From: Paulinella micropora
Lineage: Eukaryota > Cercozoa > Imbricatea > Euglyphida
Assembly (NCBI GenBank): GCA_009731375.1
Contig: BJOX01000071.1
Location: forward strand, 30,065-81,717
Length of the DNA: 51,653 bases
Reading direction: 5' to 3'
In this document: one piece after another, positions 29,801-40,300 of the stretch
How positions within the stretch are numbered: position 1 is the first letter of the stretch
Layout of the letters: each line of letters opens with the position of its first letter
Notes under the pieces: model-generated
What the model saw: only the letters and a program-made list of their open reading frames with translations
Databases searched by the model: none
What the model was told of the DNA's origin: nothing
Position numbers and translations under genes: made by a program

Positions 29801-32800
29801 TCAGGCCCCCCGGCCACAAACCCGACCAAGCGCCCAAAACACTCCACCGCATAATCCCCCGACCCGAGGGCCGCGGAGGCCCGGCGCGGCAGCGACGCGC
29901 AGCAGCGCAGCACGAGTCAGTCCTCCAGGGCACCCAACCACTCAGGCGGCAGCTCGGGCACGACAGTAGTGAAGAGCGCTAGGTGCTTGTCGTAGCCCGA
30001 CTTGCTGGATTTGCTGGTTTCGCAGGGGTCCAGGAAGCCCATCTGTGATATATCAAAGCGCTGGTCCGAGGTCATTCCTTGGCTGTTAGGCACCATCTGG
30101 CATACGCGCCTGGCCAGCGAGTACTTCTTGGCCAGGTTCCCCCGGAATTGTTGCAGTACGCGCTGCAGCGGCTGCCCGTCCTCGCCAGTGCCGCCCCCCG
30201 CCACGGGTCTGTCCCTGGGCGAGGTGAATTCTTGGAAACTTCGGCTAAGCTGGCGCNNNNNNNNNNAGAGTCAAACAACTGTGCGGGGGGGACGCACACC
30301 GCCAGCCCCGCCCAGGATGCCAGGCGGGATTGCAAGCAAACCCTTTCCTTGTTTACCGCGCGCTTTAGGTTGTGGGCGTAAAGCTGAGCTAGCGTCAGCA
30401 CCGCTCTGTTCTGTAAGGCCAGCGGGTCCGACAAACCTGCCTGCCGGGGGACCCCGTGGCTGCCTAGCACACCGGGCAGCCCCGCCTCGGCCCGACAAAG
30501 CATACGGGCGCTGTCCGCCAGGTGCTCTGCCTTGCGCTCGTTGCCGTAGGCTGCGATCTCCTGCTCGCGCTCTCCTGGGAGTAGCTGGCAATTAGCGTCC
30601 AAACCGCCGGGGGCAGCCCCCCAGCGGCCGTCGCCTGCACCTGCCGCCGCAAGTATTGCGCGAGCCACGGCCGTTCCCCTGGAAAGATGTGCAGAAGGTA
30701 CCGCTGCCGCAGCCACCACAAGCCCTGACGTTCGATCTCTTCGACGCTGGCCTCCTTGCTGCGCAAAAGCCACAGCTGTCCCAAACGAAACAGTGCCTGG
30801 CGGCGCGTGCGCACGCCCTCGTTCAGCTGCCAAGAACGCTCCAGCAGGTCGACGTACAGCGCCTCGACAGCTGGGTCGTCCCCGCGCACCACCAACTGCC
30901 GCAGCCTGGCCCAGGAGTCCACACCCAGCGCACGCCAGAGCAAGACCATAGGCAGGTCGCAGGGTTGGCCGACAAAGATCCGCGCGCTTAGGACGGGCTG
31001 TGCCGAATCGTTCTTGACTTGCGCACGGACAAACTGAGCTACACACTCGCGGGGGAGCGCCGCGAGGTTAGTACGCGCGCAGCGCCGCTCCAGTGTGTGC
31101 TTCGCCCAATCCAAAGCAAAATCGCGCGGCGGTTTGTTCTGCACGTTGCCGAACCCCAGCGCCAGCGTCGGATCGCCTCCGCCCGCGCTGCCCGTCGTCG
31201 GTGTTTCCTCGACGCAGGGGTACAGCAACAGACGACGCTGTCGCTTAGTTCCGATCACGGCACCCTCTTGATTGCGCATGTTTTCGACGTGGTACTCCGC
31301 CGTTGTCTGTTTGGCCGCCGCTCCCAGTACTAGCTCGTCCTCCCTCTCTACGCTCTCGTCTTCTGCTTCTTCCTCCTCTTCCTCCTCTTCCTCCTCTTCT
31401 TTCTCGTACTCTCCTTCCTCTTCCTTCTCGCCCTCTTCCTGTTCCGGCAGAACCTCTGCTGCTGCTTCTTCTTCCTCGTCTAGCTCGATCTCGTGGTCAT
31501 TGTCCTCCTCCTGCTCCTCCTCCACTTCTTCTTCTTCTTCTTCTTCTTCTTCCTCCAGCGGAGCCTCCTCCTCTTCCTCCTCCTCCTCCTCCTCCTTCTC
31601 CTCTTCGTCCTCCTCCTCCTCCCCCTGTCTTTTTTTGCTTTTTTTGGCCACACCCGGCGCCCCCACACGAGGAGGCAGTGTCTGTCTCCTTGGGGGCTGC
31701 TGTCGCCGCCCTCTAAGATGCTCAGCCGGTGCCAACGGACAGTCGGCGCCCCCGAAGCCGCTGGCCTTGGTTCTTTCCGTCTTGTCGGCTTGCCCCGTAC
31801 GCCACGCCACCGCTCGACGCCTGGTCCCGCCCGGAGTGCTGGCCCCCGCACAAATCTGGTAAACCTCTCGAACTACCTGGCCTGGCTGCTGCCCCAGCTG
31901 GGAAGTACGACAGAGGGATGTGTCGGGTGCACGCCCGCTGATGGCGTTGTTTCGCTTGTCCCATTGACGGATTAACGCGTGGTCCAAGGGGGGGGTCTCG
32001 CGCCCCTCCAGCGCCCAGCACACGCCGTCCAGAGAACGAACGGCACCCACGAACCATCTCCATCCCCGCCAGCGTGCGCTGCAAGTGGTCGCCCGCGTGA
32101 AGACGCAGCCAGCGCTCGCTCTCGGCCCAGCTCCGCAGCGCGCTGGGGGGTGGCAAGTTCACTGGCCAAGGTAGCGACAACAGGCGAATTACTTCTGGGG
32201 GTGGAAACAACTCGCCCGGTTCAGCCGGCACCTCGGTCAGGGCGCGGCCGGGGCCCTGACACTCGAACAGAGACCAGGTCACCCGCGCCAGCAGACCTGC
32301 CGACCACGTCTCGCCCATTTCGCACACCTGTTCAAAGGACCCGCTGGGGTCCTCGAAACCGGCGAATTCGACGCACAGCTTCAGTACGTAACGCTTCCCC
32401 GAGTCCGTCGTCGTCGTCATGCGCGGGGATATCGTTACTAACCTAGGCACACACAGCCTCGCGCCGCCGCCCTCGGTCTGGGCCTGGACCTGGGCCTCTA
32501 GCCAGGGACCCAAAGCATTACGCAGGGCACTGCCTTGATTTCTCTTTTTGCGCAGACGCTCAAACTCATTTTCATCAACCTGTCGCAACCGCAACTGCGC
32601 CGACAGCTTGGCCACCTGTTTGGGCGCCGCGTACAACACAAAATAGCGCAGGCTTTCTACCGCCCCGCGATTGAGCTTGAATTCTTCCTCCAGAAACGCT
32701 AAAGCCAAGGACCCTGATTCTTCCACGGTCGCAATAGCCCGGGGGGCTGGCAGCGCCGCCAGGTCTACATCTGTTTTTTCTTGTTCGCGTATGATCGCCG

Positions 32801-32825
32801 CTATCGTAGCTGCGTCCGCTTGCAT
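26848..32825 (-). CDS. RNA polymerase second-largest subunit (RPB2-like), enlarged and interrupted
   Basis: Catalytic beta-type subunit for transcription of viral genes. Reading from ATG 32825, these RPB2 blocks appear in the right order: DLPMVLLWRALGV (30970-30930); FDISQMGFLDPCET and KHLALFTTV (30065-29960); GRLVGFV plus RQLRTLKR (about 29830); LLIHVHPGRFAAPV (29640); WRALREAGVLAW (29460); LGFSSSLTLFHEH (29240); SHNQDDG plus AVDRGVF (29010-28950); HGDKITNTSGQKCTV (28260-28210); FGFQYYMAEEKTSEIQFKAR (27230-27175); and a C-terminal zinc ribbon CNSCG ... C-x4-C (27022-26938). Frame changes occur near 32045, 30610, 29915 and 29700, with an N gap at 30257. A Glu-rich region (31330-31640) and four GC palindromic elements enlarge it to about 1990 codons, against 1100-1200 normally. 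The N-terminal 400 residues are not clearly RPB2. Confidence 0.85.
27650..27710 (+). mobile_element. GC palindromic element, copy E (in RPB2)
   Basis: Hairpin CCAGCCCGCTAGCGCGGGCTGG has 9-bp arms and a TAGC loop. A G-rich spacer and GGGGGGCAGGCTGCCACCC follow. It is in the RPB2 region between the GDK block and the YYM block and leaves the frame open. Confidence 0.75.
27896..27990 (-). mobile_element. GC palindromic element, full copy F with 17-bp perfect terminal repeats (in RPB2)
   Basis: The best copy. CCGGGGGGCATGCTGCC (27910-27926) and GGCAGCATGCCCCCCGG (27973-27989) are exact inverted repeats bounding 80 bp. Inside is the hairpin CCAGCCCGCGCTAGCGGGCTGG and a C-rich spacer. A half-hairpin CCAGCCCGCTAGCG abuts the left end. 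Its reverse complement matches copy H almost base for base. Confidence 0.85.
28830..28902 (+). mobile_element. GC palindromic element, copy G (in RPB2)
   Basis: Degenerate left repeat (GAGGGGCATGCC), hairpin CCAGCCCGCTACCGGGCTGG, G-rich spacer and an intact right repeat GGCAGCATGCCCCCCGG (28886-28902). It lies directly after the RPB2 block that ends SYRDTF, a variable region in the family. Confidence 0.8.
29281..29374 (+). mobile_element. GC palindromic element, full copy H (in RPB2)
   Basis: Left repeat CCGGGGGGCATGCTGCC (29295-29311), internal hairpin, G-rich spacer and right repeat one C shorter than copy F. It sits in the variable linker between the WRALREAGVLAW and LGFSSSLTLFHEH blocks of RPB2. 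Half-hairpin CCAGCCCGCTACCG abuts the left end. Confidence 0.85.
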
Positions 32826-32979
32826 CGTTACCGCAACCGCGTCCGCTCGCAACTCCCTCCACTCTCCTCCCCCGCGGGGGGACCTTGCGAATTTGTGTTT
32901 TTCCCTTCTCATCAAGGGAGAGAGAAAAAGTAGATGAGGAGGGGGGTGAGAAGGGGTTCTCGTACGCTCTTCTCTCCCC

Positions 32980-33042
<63 letters not shown>

Positions 33043-33165
33043 TTCCCTCTTTATTTCTCCTGCGTCCCCCCCCCTGCCCTCCCCTCCCACCCCCATCTCC
33101 CTGTCCACCTCCCCCAGCCTGGTACTGTTCCTCAAAGGAAAAAGAAAGAGCCTCCTTGCTGTGCA
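32826..33165. promoter_or_regulatory. Divergent promoter region with 64-nt poly-C run
   Basis: Between RPB2 (start 32825, minus) and the 33166 gene (plus). A poly-C run of about 64 nt (32979-33042) is flanked by purine-rich sequence on the left and CT-rich sequence on the right. Poly-Pro and poly-Gly frames across it are artefacts. Confidence 0.5.
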
Positions 33166-34189
33166 ATGAGTTTTTGTCGACCCGTGCTGGCAGATAGATT
33201 AGTCGAGTTTTGGCAGCAGGCGGGGCTAGATAAGCTCTTGCATGAACTGTCCAAAGAAGAGGTTCTGCAGGGTCGTTTCTCTCTCCCCCGTGGACTGACG
33301 GCTCCAGCAAGAGTGGGCGACACCAATTCCCGCCCTCACATAACAAGGTCCCGCGAAGCTGCTGCCTACTTGGTTTCTAAGCTTCGTGGTTGCTGCAATT
33401 GGACTCATACCAGAGAACAGGCTGGCAATCTAAACTGCTGCACCAGCCAGCTGCCCCCCGACTGGCGCAGCCGGCGGGGGGCTGTGCAGCTGCAGCCTGC
33501 GGTGTACTGCAAACGTTGGCTGGTGGACCCATGGGAGTCGGCGTCCGGTGGAGCCCGGTTGGTGTACCGGGAAACCGAGGGGCTGTCCGAGGCTTTGGCG
33601 CAGGCTCTCTTGCTGTACAGAGAGTACCTCGAGCTAGGCACGCCCGCGCCCCTCGATCTACTCTGTGCCTTGCAGGACGCCGTCGGGGGTGGCATAAATT
33701 CGCCCTCACTCTTGGTTCAGCAGTACGTGGGCCCGACCCTGCCCTTAATGTTCCGGCCGGGGCTGGACGCGGACCTCCCCTGGGTGCTCCGACAATACAC
33801 ACAGAGCTGCGACCGGGTGCTAGACTATCTCCAAAAGCACGTGTGTCTGTGCTTGGCGTTGGGGCCCGAAAGTTTTGTGCTTGACTACGACAAACAAACA
33901 GTCTTGTTTAATGGCTGCCTCTTAGATAGACTGGTGCAAGTGGACTTGGAGACCATGAGCCAGAGCAAGCAGACCCCAAGCCGGAGCCCTAATGCCAGGC
34001 TGTTGGTCGCGTTTGCTAATGCCTGGGTGCTCTTTGTCACAGCTTGTGGACTACCCCCGCTGGACGCCCCGCTTGACGCCTTTCTTGTTCACAGCTTCGC
34101 TCGCTCCGCGCAACAGGTCGCGCAGCGGAGAATGGCGGATGTACTCTTGCAACTGCGACAGCCTACCTCCAGTCGCCTAGCCATGCCGT

Positions 34190-34254
<65 letters not shown>

Positions 34255-34665
34255 GCTGCTGCTAGCGAGCTTCCCTCGCCAGAACAGGCCGAGATTCTAC
34301 TGGGCGGCCTGGTCCGCGCCTTGGCATGCTGGTATGACTCATTTTTTGCGCAGAGGTTGCACAAGGTTCACTGGCTGGAGACGCTAGCCCAAAGGCTGGA
34401 GGGGCTGGCCTACGTCTTACCCGCGGGAATCACCCCATCTCAAAAACTGCTGGATCGGGGTTGCTGCACCCTACTTTGCGAAAACAAAACCTGCGGCGCC
34501 GCCGGACAGCTAACCGTGCGGTTCTCGGAAAACGGGTGTGGCCTGAACACTGCAAGCTACGACTTTATCCTGTTTTGGCTACAAGTCATACTCTGCCGAG
34601 AGCCCCTGCGAGGAATCTACAGCCCTCCCCCCCTCTTTGAACACAACGCGCTGGTATCCTTTTAA
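33166..34665 (+). CDS. Unknown 499-residue protein with poly-Thr tract
   Basis: Intact ORF from ATG 33166 (MSFCRPVLADRLVEFWQQAG) to TAA 34663-34665. No signal peptide or membrane segment. A run of about 21 Thr encoded by (TAC/ACT)n (34191-34253) divides two protein-like halves. One stretch, LLVQQYVGPTL followed by LDYLQKH and GPESFVLDYDKQTVLF, faintly resembles the hinge and catalytic loop of protein kinases, but the HRD and DFG residues are missing; I would not call it a kinase. Its last 87 nt overlap the 3' end of the convergent 34579 gene. Confidence 0.65.
34191..34253. repeat. (TAC)n microsatellite in coding sequence
   Basis: About 21 perfect trinucleotide copies, read as poly-Thr in the plus-strand protein. 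Likely length-variable. Confidence 0.9.
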
Positions 34666-37087
34666 CACAAACTCGTGCGCAAGCCAGGTCCGCTGCAGCC
34701 ACCTGGACAAGGGTTCGGCCAAGTGCTCCGTGTTACTCCACTGCCAGTCTGGCGGTAGCAAGAGCTCCGGCATGTCCCACCGACAACTCCGGCGCGCGAA
34801 CGCCGCTACCTCCGCCCAGAGATCCAGCGCCTCTTTAACACAAAGCAGGCCCTCCGCCAGGGTACGAGAACAGCGCAGCAACTCCGGGGCAGGTGTGTCC
34901 AGTGTCGCTCGCGTTAGTAGTTGGGCCCATGGCTCGAGCGCGCCTGGCTGAAATCTCCGCCCGGCCAGCACGTCGTCGTCGTCGGGGGCGGCGGCGAGCC
35001 TAGCCTCGTCCACCTGCTGCAGCAATTCGTACTCATCACGACAGCTTTCTTGCAGAGACGACCTGGCCGCCGACCGGCTGGGCAGCTCCGTCAGGAGCCT
35101 CTGCACCAGGCGGTCGTACCCCTGCAGAGTTAGTAACCACAGCCTGCCTAGCCCCGGCCGAATAGATTCTTCAAAGTAGCTCCGACAAGACTGAGGGCGG
35201 GCGCAGGCTATCCGACCTCCGGTCCAATAGATAGACAACAGCCACAAAGAACACAGCAGCTTTTTTCGTTCTTGCCATATAGGGCCCAACAGATAAACCT
35301 CGAGGCCAATCTGCTGCTGCTGCTCAGCGGGCTCTTCCTTTTTATCATCACGCCCCCAGGCACGTTGCTGCACCTCGTCGCACAAGGCCTGCAGCTGCTC
35401 GGCCGGCGGCTGCACTCCCCCCGGGCCTGCTGACAGTCCCAAAGTGTGCGCGTCAGCCAGGAGCTGTCGGTAGCGACCGAGCGCCTGCCTGTGGTACGAA
35501 TGCGCATGCTGGGCCACGAGTTTTTCGTACGCACCGCTCAGGGCCTCGCAAGCCCCCCAATCCGCGCACCTCGCACTTTCACTCGGACTCTCTGGCCTCT
35601 CTATCAATCTCTCGATCTTGGGCAACAGTCCATGGAATAGTTGTACAAGCATGCAGGCCATGATGCCGCGAGCTCCGTCGAACAGCAGGCGCGCGGAGGC
35701 GTCGTCTGCACCCTCTCTGGGAGCCTCGGCCCACAGCTGGCGCGCCTGGACTTGTTGGATAAAGCACTGAGAGTTTGCTGTGTCTAGCACATCCGCAATG
35801 GAACCTCCGCTTTGCCGAGAGAGATTGAGCACGTTCAGCCAGATCTGAACAAAATGCTGCCCTAGCCCGTCGACTGACAGACAGTCCTGGACCTGCCCTC
35901 CTCCTCCTCCTCCTCCCTCGCCTTCTTCTTCTCTGCCCCATGCGGGCGGGCTGGGCTGCGTATCGGCGAAAGGGTTGAGCACGTCGTCATCAGTGCCCCC
36001 CTCTGCCCTGCCGAGACTGCCGGCCAGCAGCGCCTTCAGCCGCCCCCAGCCCTCGTAGCGGGGCAGGGCCCTTGCCCACTCCCGAAACGAGTCCTGGCCT
36101 GGGATGGGGGCCCGATCGGGGGGGGAGCTCCAGGCGGCCAACACACAAGACTCCAGCGCCGGCAGGGCCGCGCGCTCCCAGGCCGTCTCCGCAGCCAAGA
36201 CGCCGCCCTGATAGGCGGCTACCAGAATCTCAGAACTCGCGCCGCGCGCGGCGCCCAGCAAGCACTCGTCTTGGCAGCGTTTAAGACCAACAGCAAAACA
36301 ATGCACTGCCCAATGACTGGCCGCGCCTTCTGAGTCCCGGGCTCTAAGACTCAGAAGTGCCGCTGTTGTTGTCATCGCTGGGGGGTCAGGCTTGGCTGTG
36401 GGTGCTGCTCCGAAGGCGGCTACTAGCCGGTCCACCGTCCTCCACAACAGAACGTCCACCTGGACCGGCTCGCTGTTACGCTGGGTAAAGTGCTGCGTCA
36501 ACCCCAGCAGCGGCCAGCCGCGCCTACCATGCAAATAAGGCAGGCCTCTTTCTAGGCAGCTACCGACTGCCAAAAGCCGTGGCAGGGGCATGTCTGCTAG
36601 CTCCTTTGTGTTCCCGAACATGCTCTGGAGCGACACGGCTTCCGACAAAAAGCCTTCTAGCTGCGCTCGCACGGGGGCCGGCAGGCTGCCCCCGGGCGTA
36701 GCCCGGGCTTGCAAGACTCGCCGGATGTTCTGGCTGACGAACGACAGGGGGCGTTCCAGCAACCACGCCGGGTTGGGGAAGAACACGTAAACTAGTATAT
36801 CGCGAAAGCAAAGCATCGCACGCCTGCGGCCCGCCGCACAAAAACTTGCTTGCAAACTCTGGGCAGCACATGTGTGCTGCATGCATGAACACGCACTCGT
36901 GCTCGCACTCGTGCCCCCCAGCCTGGTGGTCGTCCTTGCCTCCCCCGCCCCTGAGTTGCAAGAGCGCGTCGACCACTGCTACATGGTGCGAGGCCGCCCT
37001 CTGACATCTTTGTACAAAGGCTCGACTGTCCAAGACCATCTTTGCACTTGTTCTAGTCTTCTTTTCGTTTTTGTCTTCAGAGACCAT
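34579..37087 (-). CDS. Unknown large helical protein
   Basis: A 745-residue frame runs from ATG 36816 (MLCFRDILVYVFFPNPAW) to a stop at 34579. A protein-like extension in another frame starts at ATG 37087 (MVSEDKNEKKTRTSAKMV), contains a Cys/His cluster (HECEHECVFMHAAHMCC) and runs up to the 36816 start. One frame change near 36810 would join the two, giving about 830 residues. The main part is Leu/Ala/Trp-rich and mostly helical with an acidic low-complexity loop (about 35885-35940). No domain recognised; length and intactness suggest a structural or tegument-like protein (inference). It overlaps the 33166 gene tail-to-tail by 87 nt. Confidence 0.6.
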
Positions 37088-37332
37088 GCAGCAGTGTGTG
37101 TAAGGGCAGAAAAGGAAGGGGAAGGAAGGAGGGGAGGGAGAGAAAAAGAGAGTGGGAGAGAGAAAAAGGGAGGGGAGGGGGGCGCGTGTGGGGGGGGGGG
37201 GGGGGGGGAGGCTGGCGGGGAGAGAGTTTTTGACGCCGCCCCCCTCCCCTCTTTCTTCCCCTTGACTGTAAACAAAACCAAAACCAGATTCTCTTTTTTT
37301 TAAAAAAAAAGGGGGGGGAGGGGAGAGGGAAA
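37088..37332. promoter_or_regulatory. Divergent region with purine tract and G/C runs
   Basis: Lies between 37087 (minus) and 37333 (plus). It has a purine-rich stretch (37105-37185), a G run (37190-37208), CT-rich sequence and an A/G run touching the plus start. Same layout as the other divergent regions. Confidence 0.45.
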
Positions 37333-40300
37333 ATGTGGGCATATAAGCTACTGATCGCAGCCTGCACGATAGCAAGCTGCGCAGTCGAGCCAGCCGGGGC
37401 CGCCACGCTGCGCAGCGTCGTGACCGATTCGGTACAGCGGAATGACGAGTATGGGCTGGGCGAGGCCGTCACAGAACATCTGCTGACCCTCGACTTTCAA
37501 CTCTGCCAACGCCCCTTTGCCAACGCCCCCGACGAGATCAGGTTGTTGCTAAACCTGACCGGAGGCAGACGTGTCCCCGTCAAGATCAGTTGTAACGGCG
37601 TCTTCCACGAGACACTACTCCGCCCGCTCGAGTACCTACCCTTGCAGCTCAAGTTGCACGAACACATCTCGTGCGAGGGCGACGTGGTCAACCAAGCGCT
37701 CGTGACCGGGGGCAGCCAAGTGGGCTCCCTGTACGGAAAAACAGCGGGGGCCGACGCCACCTTTAGTCAGGCCTTGGGGGAACTGCTGGCTTACGACTGG
37801 GACTCGCCCGGCAGCTCTGGGAACATGCCCCGTCGGGTTCTGCTGCAACAGGAAGTGCCGTCCCCCCAGGAAGCCACGCCCGCAGGCAGCGCCGGGCTCT
37901 CCCCCGCACCCCCCCTGTGCGGTGGCGTCCCGGGGGATTGTGCGAGCATGCAACATTATCACCCGCAGGTTCTGCGGGACTATCAGAAGAGTTACATGGA
38001 GGCGAGCGTCTACAACTACGAGCAGACTCTGATCCGGGGCGCTAAGCTGACCAAGCTCTTTCTGCACGAGCTCAACTACAGCCGCCGTTGTCTAGCACCT
38101 TTGCTCTGCAGCCTAGGCGACGGGGGCCGGGGCGGCTTCGTGGGGCTCGCGTTGCACCAGCGCCGGGCGCTGGAGCTGCACCAGACGCAAGCGCGGATTC
38201 GCTTGGCCATGGCGTACAGGACGTCGTTTATCCCGGCCGAAATTCCCGGGGACAGCGAGAGGAGCAAGAAACTGGAAACGGCGCTTGCTACCTCGCTGGC
38301 GATCATGGGAGGTACGGCGTTAGCTATGCCGGTGATCGGGAACGCATTCGCGATTGGGGCGGGCCTCAGCGCCCTGGTTAGTGGGATCTGGCTAGCCATT
38401 CAGAAAAAAAATGACGGTAAACAAACGGTCGAGCCCGACGACGAACAGACAGACAATATGTGGAACGAGTTCTTGCAAAACGACAAGAGCAGACAGCTGG
38501 TAGGCTGGACGCCCGTGGACGGGCGGCAGGCGTGCGCGGCCGCCCAGAGCCAATACTGGGAAAAGCTCGTTTTGGCCCGGCAGGTGCCGAGCTACGTGCT
38601 CGACATCAGTCGCGTGGTATTCGGGGGCGACGCCAACGCGCCCCAGCCGGCACCCCTGGACCCAGGCCCGCTGAGCAGCGTCCTGAGCGCCACGGCCATG
38701 TACGCCTGGCTGCAAAAGGCACGCCTGGCCCCTCAGTACGACGACAACGTAGGCACCAGCAGCACCAGCAGCAGCGGCGGCGGCGGGGGTGCGGTGGACC
38801 TGGTGACCGCGAAGCACCAGCTGCCTCCCGCACGGCGGGGCTACCCGCTTCAGTGGCAGTGGGACCCCCCTTGTCGCCCGCTGGAGCAGTCTCAGCCGTA
38901 CGAGGCGCGCAAGGAGAGCAAGGCATGCAGAGGGCCGGATTCGCCGCAGCCGGGCCCCGACGCTCTGTACCCGCGAGTCTTTGCCAGCGATAACCGCTGC
39001 AAATTCACCCCGGGCTCCGACAACGCGCGGGACACACAGGAGGCTTTCTCCTGCATCCCCGCGCGGGTGTTTCTTCGCCCTGGTGCCAGCCAGCGCTGGA
39101 ACAGCAGCGCCTGTGAGAGCCGGAGCGAGCGCGAGCTCTATTGCGGCCTGGCCGAAGACAACGCCGAATCGGCCAAGCTGGCCGCCGAATGCTCGGGGGG
39201 AAGCGCCGCGGACCTGCGCGCCGACCTGCTCGACAGCTTGTGGCTGCTGCTGGACGAAGATGGCGGCGGGTTCATCGAGCCGCATGACACCCAGGAGAGC
39301 GAGCTGGAACAGTTCCGCCGCTATTTCTGCACGGCAAGCAAGCTGGCCGCGAGCCAGTTTTGGTTCCGCTCGGCGGGCGACCCAGGCAGCCCCGGCTGGC
39401 TCCAGGGCGCCGAGTGTCCCTGCGCTGAGTCGACCAACGAGGGGCTCCGCGGCTGTCCTGTGAACCCCTGGGAGCGCCTGGACCCCCGCCCGGGCCCCGA
39501 CCACGGGCTGCTCCGTACCCACGGCCAGGTCCAGGCCTGCGTGCGCAACCGCGGGCACAGCTACTGCACGCCGCTGCTGGACTTTGGCTCCATGCACGCC
39601 GAGCTGCGCCAGGCGCCCGCCGCCTTGGAAGACAAGTGCAACACGTCCTTTATGAACGCGCTCGGCGACGTCGCTAGATCCTCGGGCGCGGACCTCAAGG
39701 CGCTCATGCTGTACACCGAAGGCCAGATCAAGTCGCTAGAAACGCTGGGCTTCGACTGCAGCGCGGCCCGCCGCCTGTGCCAGCTGGCCCCCAACTACAC
39801 AATCCCCCTCAACCTGGCACAGGCCCAGCTGCAGTGCTTTGCCGTGCGCGGCTCACCCTGCCAGCTGTCTCAGCCCGCGTCCAATCTCCCCGACGGGGGC
39901 GTGGAGTATTTTAGGTGGATAGCGCAAGTAGAGCGCTGCTACGGAAACACCGCGGCGGCGCAGCAGCAGCAGCAGCCGGGGGAGGTGCAGGCTGTCGAGG
40001 GCGCCACCTGCCGCCACCCTGACTCCACGACCGCCACGCGCTTGCCCCCCTTCAACCGCGGCTTCCTGAGCAAGGAGTCCTACGACATAGGCATGGGGGG
40101 GACCGTCGTACAGCCCGGCTACAAGACCAAGTCGGGCATCAGGTACGAGCCACGGTGCAAGCCCAACTACGCCGTGTCAGAGAGCACCGAAACGCTGCGC
40201 CTCACGGTGGCCAAGGCTGCGCTGGACGTGTCCGCCAACGCCGCGGCGCTGGAAAACTTTGTGTCCGAGGTGATGGGGAGCGGCTCCGATGGGATCGTGG

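Noticed and set aside
31272-31862. Plus-strand poly-Ser ORF
   Set aside because: It is the antisense of the Glu-rich trinucleotide region of the RPB2 gene and has no other protein-like features.
36872-37303. Plus-strand 143-codon ORF before the glycoprotein
   Set aside because: It covers the antisense of a Cys/His-rich minus-strand reading and then the purine tract; the minus-strand reading is more protein-like.
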